Source of the DNA: Chromobacterium alkanivorans
GTDB taxonomy: Bacteria; Pseudomonadota; Gammaproteobacteria; Burkholderiales; Chromobacteriaceae
Length of the DNA: 64,000 nucleotides
Direction: 5' to 3'
NCBI RefSeq assembly: GCF_016937655.1
Contig: NZ_JAFHKL010000013.1
Coordinates: 62,001-126,000 of the forward strand
In this document: positions 47,854-55,681 of the stretch, one piece after another
How the letters are laid out: every line of letters starts with the position of its first letter
Position numbering within the stretch: the stretch's first letter is position 1
Notes under the pieces: generated by a model
Told to the model about the DNA's origin: nothing
Databases searched by the model: none
What the model saw: the letters and a program-made list of their open reading frames with translations, nothing else
Position numbers and translations under genes: made by a program

Positions 47854-49643
47854 GTGTTGAGGAAGAGGTTTTGGGAGAGGCCGCCGGGCCTATCGCCCGC
47901 GTGCTGGCGCCGATACGCGGCCGGCTGATCGCCGCCGGCTTGCTGGCGGGCCTGGGGGCCATGCTGAGCCTGGCGCCGCTGGCCGGCGTCGCCCATATCG
48001 CGCAGCTGGCGCTGGGCCAGGGCGCGGCCGCGCTGGGTGGCGACGCCTTGTGGCGGGTGGTGGGCCTGAGCCTGCTTTGCCTGTTCGCCGGCATGACGCT
48101 GATCCTGGCCGGCGACGTGGTGGCCCATCTGGCGGACAACCGCATCACCGGCCTGCTGCGGCGGGCCATCACCCGCCGGCTGGCCAGGGTGCCGCTGGGC
48201 TGGTTCACCAGCCGCGCCTCGGGCGAGGTCAAGCAGGCGATGCACGACGATATCGGCACCCTGCACAGCCTGACCGCCCACTTCTACACCACGCTGGGGC
48301 GCAGCGTGGGCGCGGTGCTGGCGTCCATCGTCTATCTGTTTGCGATGGACTGGCGGATGGCCATCGCCTCGCTGCTACCCTTTCCGCTGTTCTTCCTGTT
48401 CTTCACGCGGGCGCACAAGGCCAGCGCGGCCAATATGGAGAGCTTTGGCGCGGGCATGGGGCGTATCAACAACGCGGTGGTGGAGTTCGTCAACGGCATT
48501 CCGGTGGTCAAGGCTTTTGGCGCGCAGCACAAGGCGCACGGCAGCTACCGCGCGGCGATAGACGCCTTCGCCAGCGCTTTCACCGATTTCACCCGGCCGC
48601 TGGTCAGCGCGATGGCCAACGCCAACGCCATCATCGCGCCGGTGTCGGTGCTGGGCGTGGTGCTGGCTTTCGGCGCGCTGATGGTGGGCCTGGGCTGGAT
48701 CGCCCCGGTGGACGTGCTGCCCTTCGCCCTGGTGGCGCCGGGCCTGAGCTCGCCGCTGCTGATGTTGAGCTACATCACCCATGACCTGAACCACGCCACC
48801 GGCGCGGCCCAGCGCGTGCACGCGCTGTTGCAGACCCCGGTGCTGGAAACCGCCGCCGGCGCGGCGCAGCCGGCCGACGCCGAGATCCGCGTGGAAGGGC
48901 TGAGCTACGGCTATTCCGAGCAGGAGCCGGTGTTGTCCGGCATCGATTTCACGCTGGCCCCGGGCACGGTGACCGCCATCGTCGGCCCCTCCGGCGCCGG
49001 CAAGTCCACGCTGGCGCGGCTGCTGCTGCGCTTCTTCGACCCCAGCGCCGGGCGCATCACCCTGGGCGGCGTGGATCTGCGGCAGCTGGACAGCGCGGAG
49101 CTGTATCGGCGCATCGGCTTTGTCTTGCAGGACGTGAGGCTGATTCACGCCAGCGTGCGCGACAACATCGCGCTGGGCCGGCCTTCGGCCAGCCAGGCGG
49201 AGATCGAAGACGCCGCGCGCACCGCCAATATCCATGAGCGCATTCTCAGCCTGCCGCGCGGCTACGACTCGGTGATCGGCGAGGATGTGCAGTTCTCCGG
49301 CGGCGAGGCCCAGCGCATGAGCATCGCCCGCGCGGTGCTGTTGAACCCGCCGGTGCTGGTGCTGGACGAGGCGACGGCGGCGGCCGACGCGGAAAACGAG
49401 GTCAAGCTGCAGCAGGCGCTGTCCGCCTTCGCCCGCGGCCGCACCCTGGTGGTGATCGCCCACCGGCTGGACACGGTGATGCAGGCGGACCAGATCCTGG
49501 TGGTGGACAAGGGCCGGCTGATCGAGCGCGGCCGCCACCAGGAGCTGCTGGCGCAGGGCGGCTGCTACGCGCGGCTGTGGGCGCAGGGCCATTACGGAAA
49601 GACCGGAGAAGCAGAACAGGAAGGATTGGTGCCGCAATGTTGA
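47850..49643 (+). CDS. ABC exporter-type permease-ATPase, subunit 1
   Basis: 597 residues: a six-helix membrane domain (1-320) fused to an ATPase domain with GPSGAGKST (Walker A, about 378), FSGGEAQRMSIARA (signature, Phe in place of Leu) and VLVLDEAT (Walker B). Together with the next gene it makes a heterodimer like YbtP/YbtQ or IrtA/IrtB, which handle siderophores at the inner membrane. The start MSVEEEV is chosen for its GAGGAG site and ATGA overlap with the sigma gene. Confidence 0.85.
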   Translation: MSVEEEVLGEAAGPIARVLAPIRGRLIAAGLLAGLGAMLSLAPLAGVAHIAQLALGQGAAALGGDALWRVVGLSLLCLFAGMTLILAGDVVAHLADNRITGLLRRAITRRLARVPLGWFTSRASGEVKQAMHDDIGTLHSLTAHFYTTLGRSVGAVLASIVYLFAMDWRMAIASLLPFPLFFLFFTRAHKASAANMESFGAGMGRINNAVVEFVNGIPVVKAFGAQHKAHGSYRAAIDAFASAFTDFTRPLVSAMANANAIIAPVSVLGVVLAFGALMVGLGWIAPVDVLPFALVAPGLSSPLLMLSYITHDLNHATGAAQRVHALLQTPVLETAAGAAQPADAEIRVEGLSYGYSEQEPVLSGIDFTLAPGTVTAIVGPSGAGKSTLARLLLRFFDPSAGRITLGGVDLRQLDSAELYRRIGFVLQDVRLIHASVRDNIALGRPSASQAEIEDAARTANIHERILSLPRGYDSVIGEDVQFSGGEAQRMSIARAVLLNPPVLVLDEATAAADAENEVKLQQALSAFARGRTLVVIAHRLDTVMQADQILVVDKGRLIERGRHQELLAQGGCYARLWAQGHYGKTGEAEQEGLVPQC

Positions 49644-51406
49644 AGACTTTTATTCGGCTGCTGGGGGACGACGCGGTCAAATTGCGCCGCTACGCGTGGC
49701 TGGCGCTGATCTACAGCCTGCTGTGCGGCGTGACCATCGTGATGTTGGCGCCGGTGCTCAGCCATCTGCTGGCCGGCGAGGCGCGCGAGGCCGGCGTGTG
49801 GCTGGCGGCGCAGGCGCTGGGCGTGGCGCTGTGCTGGGGCCTGCGGCGCAAGGTGGAAAAAGCCGGCATCGCCGTCGGCATCGCCGTGCTGCAAGGCGGA
49901 CGCCACCGGCTGGCCGAGCATGTGGGCAGCCTGCCGGTGGGCTGGTTCAGCGCCGGCAACACCGCCCGGCTCAACCACATCGCCACCCAGGGCATGATGG
50001 AAATGGCCCAGTTGCCGGCCCATGTGTTCACCCCGCTGTTCGTCGGCGCGGTGACGCCGGTGGTGGTGTTGGGCGCGCTGTTCGCCGTCAACCCGCTGAT
50101 GGGTTGGGTGGGCTTGGCCAGCCTGCCTTGCCTGCTGCTGGTGTTTTGGCTGACCGCGCGGCTGAGCCAGCGCGCGGACCAGGCCTACCAGCAGAGCACC
50201 GCCCAGAGCAGCCAGCGCATGGTGGAGTTCGCGCAGGCCCAATCGGTGCTGCGCGCCTTCAACGGCGAAAGCGGCGGCACGCGTTTTCTGGAGCAGGCCA
50301 TCGCCCAGCAGCAGCAATCCGGCCGGCGCTTGATCCGGCTGTCGGCGCTGTCCTCGGTGCTCAATGTCTGGGCGGTGCAGGCCAGCTTCGCCGCGCTGCT
50401 GTTGGTGGCCGCGCTGTGGCTGAGCGACCACGCCGGCCTGGGCCTGAGCCCGGCCACGGTGGTGCCGGCGCTGGTGGCGCTGATGCTGATGAGCCGCTTC
50501 ATCGACCCGCTGCTGGACGTGGCCGGCTATAGCGAGGTGTTGCGCGGTGCGCGCGGCCAGCTGCAGGCGGTGGCCAAGCTGTTCGAGGTGGAGCCGATGG
50601 CGGAGCCGGCTCGCTCCGGCGCGCCGGCGGACGGCTCGGTGGAGCTGAACCGGGCGGGCTTCCGCTACGGGCCGGAACAGGAGCAGGTGTTGAGCGAGTT
50701 CAGCCTGCGCATAGAGCCGGGCAGCATGACCGCGCTGGTGGGCGCGTCCGGCTCCGGCAAAACCACGGTGCTGCGCCTGATCGCCCGCTTCTTCGACGTG
50801 GATCAGGGCGAGGTGAAAGTGGGCGGCGTGGATGTCCGCGATCTGTCCAGCGAACGGCTGGCCGGCCAGATCAGCCAGATCTTCCAGGACGCTTATCTGT
50901 TCCAGGGCAGCATCGGCGACAACATCCGCATCGGCAAGCCGGACGCCAGCGACGCCGAAGTGCTGGCGGCGGCCAGGCTGGCCGGCGTGGAGGAAATCAT
51001 CGAACGGCTGCCGCAGGGCCTGGACACCCCGGTGGGCGAGGGCGGCGCGCGGCTGTCCGGCGGCGAGCGCCAGCGCATTTCCATTGCGCGCGCGCTGATC
51101 AAGGACGCGCCCATCCTGCTGGTGGATGAGGCCACCGCGGCGCTGGACACCGAGAACCAGGCCGCCATCGCCCAGGCGCTGGCGCGGCTGCGCGGCAAGC
51201 GCACCCTGATCGTCATCGCCCATCAGCTGTCCACGGTGGAGATGGCGGACCAGATCGTGGTGCTGGAGGACGGCAAGGTGCGCGAGCAAGGCAGTCATGC
51301 CGAGCTGAGCGCGCGCTCCGGCCTCTACGCCCACTTCCTGGAGCAGCGCAGAAGCGCCAAGGGCTGGCGCATCACCGCGGCGGCGGCCGTAGAGGCGCTG
51401 TCTTGA
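49637..51406 (+). CDS. ABC exporter-type permease-ATPase, subunit 2
   Basis: 589 residues with the same plan as its partner: membrane domain, then GASGSGKTT (Walker A), LSGGERQRISIARA (signature) and ILLVDEAT (Walker B). The ATG at 49637 overlaps the partner's end by seven bases. Direction of transport (export of the siderophore, or import of ferri-siderophore as in YbtPQ) cannot be told from the sequence. Confidence 0.85.
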   Translation: MLKTFIRLLGDDAVKLRRYAWLALIYSLLCGVTIVMLAPVLSHLLAGEAREAGVWLAAQALGVALCWGLRRKVEKAGIAVGIAVLQGGRHRLAEHVGSLPVGWFSAGNTARLNHIATQGMMEMAQLPAHVFTPLFVGAVTPVVVLGALFAVNPLMGWVGLASLPCLLLVFWLTARLSQRADQAYQQSTAQSSQRMVEFAQAQSVLRAFNGESGGTRFLEQAIAQQQQSGRRLIRLSALSSVLNVWAVQASFAALLLVAALWLSDHAGLGLSPATVVPALVALMLMSRFIDPLLDVAGYSEVLRGARGQLQAVAKLFEVEPMAEPARSGAPADGSVELNRAGFRYGPEQEQVLSEFSLRIEPGSMTALVGASGSGKTTVLRLIARFFDVDQGEVKVGGVDVRDLSSERLAGQISQIFQDAYLFQGSIGDNIRIGKPDASDAEVLAAARLAGVEEIIERLPQGLDTPVGEGGARLSGGERQRISIARALIKDAPILLVDEATAALDTENQAAIAQALARLRGKRTLIVIAHQLSTVEMADQIVVLEDGKVREQGSHAELSARSGLYAHFLEQRRSAKGWRITAAAAVEALS

Positions 51407-52347
51407 AACGACTCGCCTTGCCGCTGCTGCTCTTGGCCTGCAGCGGCCTGTCCCTGATGGTGGGGGCCAAGCAGATGGCCTGGACCGGGCCGCTGGCCCT
51501 GTCCGAGGACAGCTGGCTGACCCTTACCGCCAGCCGGCTGCCGCGCTTGGCGGCGCTGCTGCTGGTGGGGGTGGGGCTGGCGGTGTGCGGGGTGATTCTG
51601 CAGCAGATCGTGCGCAACCGCTTTGTGGAGCCGGCCACCTCCGGCGGGCTGGACGCGGCCAAGCTGGGCATCCTGGTGGGGCTGAGCCTGGCGCCGGAGG
51701 CCGGCAACCTGGGGCGGATGCTGTTCGCGCTGGCCTTCTGTTTTGTCTCCAGCCTGGTCTTCATCGCCATCATTCGCCGCATCCAGTTCAAGAACACCGT
51801 GCTGGTGCCGGTGATAGGGCTGATGTACGGCAGCGTGCTCAGCGCCGTGGCCGAGTTCTACGCCTACCGCCACAACATCCTGCAAAGCATGCAGGGCTGG
51901 CTGCTGGGCGATTTTTCCAAGATCGTCGAAGGCAATTACGAGATCGTCTACCTGATCCTGCCCATCGTCGCGCTGGCCTATTGCTACGCCCACCGCTTCA
52001 CCGTGCTGGGCATGGGCGAGGAAATGGCCGCCAGCCTGGGCCTGAGCTACGCGGCCACCGCGGCGCTGGGCCTGGTGCTGGTGGCGGTGACGGTGGCCGC
52101 CACCGTCATCACCGTGGGCGCGATTCCCTTTGTCGGCCTGGTGGTTCCCAATCTGGTGGCGTTGCGCTGGGGCGAGAACCTGCAGCGCACGCTGCCCATC
52201 GTCGCCGCCTGCGGCGCCTTGTTGATGTTGGTTTGCGACATCATCGGCCGCCTGCTGATCTACCCGTTCGAAGTGCCCATCGGCCTGACCGCGGGCAGCG
52301 TGGGCGGCGTCCTGTTCCTGATGATGATTCTATGGAAGCACAAATGA
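51403..52347 (+). CDS. Ferri-siderophore ABC permease (FecCD family), first
   Basis: 314 residues, nine or ten membrane helices. GLVVPNLVALRWG and ITVGAIPFVGL belong to the FecCD permease consensus (loop that meets the ATPase). The start is TTG at 51403, overlapping the previous stop. It resembles FatD/BauD/ViuD. It imports the iron-loaded siderophore from the periplasm with the following genes. Confidence 0.88.
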   Translation: MKRLALPLLLLACSGLSLMVGAKQMAWTGPLALSEDSWLTLTASRLPRLAALLLVGVGLAVCGVILQQIVRNRFVEPATSGGLDAAKLGILVGLSLAPEAGNLGRMLFALAFCFVSSLVFIAIIRRIQFKNTVLVPVIGLMYGSVLSAVAEFYAYRHNILQSMQGWLLGDFSKIVEGNYEIVYLILPIVALAYCYAHRFTVLGMGEEMAASLGLSYAATAALGLVLVAVTVAATVITVGAIPFVGLVVPNLVALRWGENLQRTLPIVAACGALLMLVCDIIGRLLIYPFEVPIGLTAGSVGGVLFLMMILWKHK

Positions 52348-53294
52348 GGGACGCCCTGATCCGCCGCGGCGTCTGGGCGCTGGCGGCGGCGCTGGCGCTC
52401 GCGTTCCTGCTGTTGGGCTCCGGCCTGGATTTCGATTACGTGATACCCAACCGGCTGCTGCGCCTGGCCGCCATCGTGGTGGCCGGGGTCTGCATCGCCG
52501 TGTCCGCGCTCACCTTCCAGACGCTGACCGGCAACCGCATCCTGACCCCGGCCATCATGGGCTACGAGGCGATCTATCTGTTGTTGCAGTCCTTGCTGGT
52601 CATGGCGCTGGGCGCGCAAAGCCTGGCGCTGCTGGGCCGTTACGGCAACGCGTTGTTGTCCATCGCGGTGATGCTGGCCTATTCCTGGGCCATCCACCGC
52701 GCGCTGTTCCGCAAGGAGCGCAAGGATCTCTACCTACTGCTGCTGACCGGCCTGGTGCTGACCATGGTGCTGGGCACCTTCACCCAGTTCATCCAGCTCA
52801 AGACCAGCCCGGGCGAGTTCGCCATCCTGCAGGGCTTCAGCTACGCCTCCTTCAACCGGGTCCAGCCCGGCGCGCTGTTGTTCGCCGCGCTGCTGACCGC
52901 GGCGGCGGCCTGGCTGGTGAGCCGGCGGCTGGCGGTGCTGGACGTGTTGCTGCTGGGGCGCGAGCAAGCGGTTTCCCTGGGCGTGGACTACCCCGCCAAT
53001 GTGCGCGCGCAATTGGCGCTGATCGCGGTGCTGGTGGCGGTGTCCACCAGCCTGGTGGGGCCCACCGCCTTCATGGGGGTTTTCGTCGCCAACATCAGCT
53101 ACACGCTGGCGCGCACCTTCCGGCACCGGGTCACGCTGCCGCTGGCTTGCGCCATCGCCATCGCCATCTTCATTGCTGCCCAATTGTTGGTGGAGCAGCT
53201 GTTCAATTACAAAACCACCGTCAGCATCCTGGTCAACCTGGTGTGCGGCGCCTATTTCCTGGCGCTGATGGTGCGCAGCAGAGGACATGCATGA
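52344..53294 (+). CDS. Ferri-siderophore ABC permease (FecCD family), second
   Basis: 316 residues, FecCD type (GRNXX-free form similar to FatC/BauC), with TFMG-like GPTAFMGVFVANISY near residue 240. ATG 52344 overlaps the prior stop (ATGA) and has GGAAG six bases upstream; ATG 52332 is an alternative. Forms the heterodimeric channel with the preceding gene product. Confidence 0.88.
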   Translation: MRDALIRRGVWALAAALALAFLLLGSGLDFDYVIPNRLLRLAAIVVAGVCIAVSALTFQTLTGNRILTPAIMGYEAIYLLLQSLLVMALGAQSLALLGRYGNALLSIAVMLAYSWAIHRALFRKERKDLYLLLLTGLVLTMVLGTFTQFIQLKTSPGEFAILQGFSYASFNRVQPGALLFAALLTAAAAWLVSRRLAVLDVLLLGREQAVSLGVDYPANVRAQLALIAVLVAVSTSLVGPTAFMGVFVANISYTLARTFRHRVTLPLACAIAIAIFIAAQLLVEQLFNYKTTVSILVNLVCGAYFLALMVRSRGHA

Positions 53295-54073
53295 TCACGC
53301 TTGAGCGCGTCTACAAGGCCTACGGCGACAAACAGGTGCTGCGCGACGTCAATCTCAGCTTCCCCTCCCGGCAGGTCACCTCGCTGATCGGCCCCAACGG
53401 GGCCGGCAAGAGCACGCTGCTGATGTCCATCGCCCGGCTGCTGAAGCCCAGCGCCGGACGCATCCTGATGGACGGCGAGGAGATAGAGCGGATTCCGCTG
53501 CGCGGCTACGCCAAGCGCGTGGCCACCTTGCGCCAACACCCCAATATCGGCCTGCGGCTGACGGTGGAGGAGCTGGTGGGCTTCGGCCGCTTCCCCTACA
53601 GCCAGGGCCTGCTGAGCCGGGACGACCGCCGCGCTGTGGACGAGGCGCTGGCCTTTCTGGGCCTGCAGCCGCTGCGCGCCCGCTATCTGGACGAGCTTAG
53701 CGGCGGCCAGCGGCAGATGGCCTTTCTGGCGATGTGCATCGCCCAGCAATCCGACTACCTGCTGCTGGACGAGCCGCTCAACAACCTGGACATGAAGCAC
53801 GCGGTGCACATCATGCAGGCCATCCGTCGGCTGAGCGAGGAGCAAGGCCGCACCGTGATCCTGGTGGTGCACGACATCAACTTCGCCGCCAATTACTCGG
53901 ACCACATCGTCGCGATGAAGGCGGGCGCCGTGCACGGCAGCGGCCCGGTGGCCGAGGTGGTCACCCAGGCGCGGCTGCGCGATCTCTACGGCCTGGCCGT
54001 GGACATCCTGCCCAGCGAGCGCGGCTTCGTCTGCAATTACTTCAACCCCTCACCCTCTGGAGAAACCGTATGA
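53291..54073 (+). CDS. Ferri-siderophore ABC transporter ATPase
   Basis: 260 residues: IGPNGAGKST (Walker A), LSGGQRQMAFLAMCIAQ (signature), YLLLDEPLNNLD (Walker B and D loop), HDINFAANYSD (switch His). This is the FepC/FatE type that powers the FecCD pair. ATG overlaps the previous stop by ATGA. Confidence 0.92.
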   Translation: MITLERVYKAYGDKQVLRDVNLSFPSRQVTSLIGPNGAGKSTLLMSIARLLKPSAGRILMDGEEIERIPLRGYAKRVATLRQHPNIGLRLTVEELVGFGRFPYSQGLLSRDDRRAVDEALAFLGLQPLRARYLDELSGGQRQMAFLAMCIAQQSDYLLLDEPLNNLDMKHAVHIMQAIRRLSEEQGRTVILVVHDINFAANYSDHIVAMKAGAVHGSGPVAEVVTQARLRDLYGLAVDILPSERGFVCNYFNPSPSGETV

Positions 54074-55062
54074 GCATCGATAAGAAGCCGCGCGCGCGCG
54101 CGGCCCTGCTGGCGCTGGCCGTGGCTGGCGGTCTGCTGGGTTGCGACGCCCGACAGACCGTGCCGGAAGCGGCCGCCGCCGCGCCGGCGGCCCAGGCCGC
54201 CTACGCCCCGGTCACCGTCAAGCACGAGCTGGGCACCACGCAGATCAACAAGCGGCCGGAGCGGGTGGTGGCCTTCGACATGAGCGAGCTGGACGCGCTG
54301 GACCAGCTGGGCGCGCCGGTGGCCGGCATCTCCAAGGACTATGTGGCCGGCTTCCTGAAGAAGTACGAGCAGGACCCCAAGGTGATGGACGTGGGCACCA
54401 CCATCCAGCCCAATCTGGAGCGGCTGCACGCGCTCAAGCCGGACCTGATCCTGATCTCGCCGCTGCAGGCGCAAAGTTATCCGGAGCTGAGCCGCATCGC
54501 GCCGACGCTGCATTACGACATCGACCTCAACAACCGCCCCGGCCATACCCTGGACACGGCCAAGGAGCATTTGCTGACCCTGGGCCGGATTCTGGGCAAG
54601 GAAGCGCTGGCGCGTGAAAAAGCCGGCGAGATCGACGCCAAGATCAAGCAGGTGCGCGCGGTGACCGAGGGGCGGCCGGAGAAGGCGCTGATCGTGCTGC
54701 ACAACAACGGGGCCTTCACCTCCTACGGCGTGCGCTCGCGTTACGGCTACATCTTCGACACCCTGGGAGTGAAGCCGGCCAGCAATGAGACCAGCAGCGG
54801 CCTGCACGGCCAGCCCATCTCCAATGAATTCATCCAGCAGGCGGACCCGGACATTCTGTACGTGATAGACCGCACCGCGGTGATGGAGCGGCGCCCGGCC
54901 TTGAATCTCAAAACCCTGGACAACCCGCTGTTGCGGCAGACCAAGGCCTGGCGCAAGGGCAAGGTGATCTTCGCCGACGCGGAAACCTGGTATCTGTGCA
55001 CCGCCAGCCTGAGCTGCCTGAACCGGATTGGGGATGAGGTGATCAAGGGCTACCGCGGCTGA
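54070..55062 (+). CDS. Ferri-siderophore-binding lipoprotein
   Basis: 330 residues, periplasmic binding protein of the FatB/BauB type. The signal peptide ends in a lipobox, GGLLGC (Cys at about 22), so it is anchored to the inner membrane. The helical-backbone binding fold is visible in KRPERVVAFDMSELDALDQLG and LKPDLILISPLQAQ. ATG overlaps the ATPase stop. It is the last gene of a chain of six overlapping starts that begins at the sigma factor; a MITE follows directly. Confidence 0.9.
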   Translation: MSIDKKPRARAALLALAVAGGLLGCDARQTVPEAAAAAPAAQAAYAPVTVKHELGTTQINKRPERVVAFDMSELDALDQLGAPVAGISKDYVAGFLKKYEQDPKVMDVGTTIQPNLERLHALKPDLILISPLQAQSYPELSRIAPTLHYDIDLNNRPGHTLDTAKEHLLTLGRILGKEALAREKAGEIDAKIKQVRAVTEGRPEKALIVLHNNGAFTSYGVRSRYGYIFDTLGVKPASNETSSGLHGQPISNEFIQQADPDILYVIDRTAVMERRPALNLKTLDNPLLRQTKAWRKGKVIFADAETWYLCTASLSCLNRIGDEVIKGYRG

Positions 55063-55065
55063 GAG

Positions 55066-55204
55066 CCGGTTTACGATCTGCTGCGCGTTGGCGATACGGC
55101 GTTGAAAACGCCTTCGAAATGCTCATGTACCGTGTGTACATTCCGCTTTCTCAGCCGTTTTCGCCTTGTCTCGCCTTAGCTCGCGAGATCGTAAACACGT
55201 TCTG
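55066..55204 (+). repeat. MITE-like repeat after the siderophore-binding protein gene
   Basis: Starts GGTTTACGATCTGCTGCGCG and ends GCGAGATCGTAAACACGTTCT, so the ends are inverted copies of each other. It begins four bases after the stop codon. Internal hairpin GGCGTTGAAAACGCC. This is the clearest copy of the family in the window. Confidence 0.8.
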
Positions 55205-55302
55205 AGAGCCGGTTTACGATCTTTGTTGCCGTGTTTTGAAATCCAGCGCGGTACACGGAAAACCGCGCAGCCGATGCGTCCCGGCCCTTCAAGAGATTTC
55301 GG

Positions 55303-55385
55303 CGTGGGTATCGCTGCGCTCTTCCCACCCTACTGATGACGAGCAAGCCTGTGTAGGGTGGGAGGAGCCGTAGGCGATACCCACC
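55303..55385. repeat. Palindromic element related to the 119-bp array
   Basis: CGTGGGTATCGCTGCGCTC at the left and GCGATACCCACC at the right, with inner CCCACCCTAC and GTAGGGTGGG, make an imperfect inverted repeat. The same arms occur in each unit of the array at 43812-44628. Confidence 0.7.
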
Positions 55386-55423
55386 AGTGGCCTCTATGTT
55401 CACCAAGGTAGCTCTTGAAATCA

Positions 55424-55552
55424 GTTGTTCATGATCCGCTGCGCGTCGTGAGGCGCGGCGCGGTGAGCAGCGGATTCGAAATGTTCGTACCCCTTGCACA
55501 TTCCGCTTTCTCAACGGTTTTTGCTCTTGCTCGCGAGACGTTTAACAAGCGG
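55424..55552 (+). repeat. Degenerate MITE-like repeat
   Basis: Keeps CATGATCCGCTGCGCGTC at the left, TTCGAAATGTTCGTACC in the middle and CATTCCGCTTTCTCAAC, but the right end (GCGAGACGTTTAACAAG) has diverged. Confidence 0.55.
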
Positions 55553-55588
55553 CAAGCCGGGCGCGAGTTGACTTGACGATGTGCTATC

Positions 55589-55607
55589 AAAAATGATTTT
55601 CATTTCT
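55589..55607. promoter_or_regulatory. Fur-box-like site upstream of the TonB receptor
   Basis: AAAAATGATTTTCATTTCT matches the Fur consensus at 12 of 19 positions, with the conserved ATGAT and TCAT cores. It lies about 75 bases before the receptor ATG. Confidence 0.58.
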
Positions 55608-55681
55608 ATTTGAGGGTTTGGCACTTTGCTTCGGAATACATAGTGAAGTGAAACAATCTCCTCACGTAGAAAGGAACTTGG

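Larger units (their letters stand above)
55063..55681. other. Repeat-rich gap before the TonB receptor gene
   Basis: About 620 bases containing one good MITE (55066-55204), a palindromic element (55303-55385), a decayed MITE (55424-55552) and a Fur-box-like site (55589-55607). No gene seen. Confidence 0.65.
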
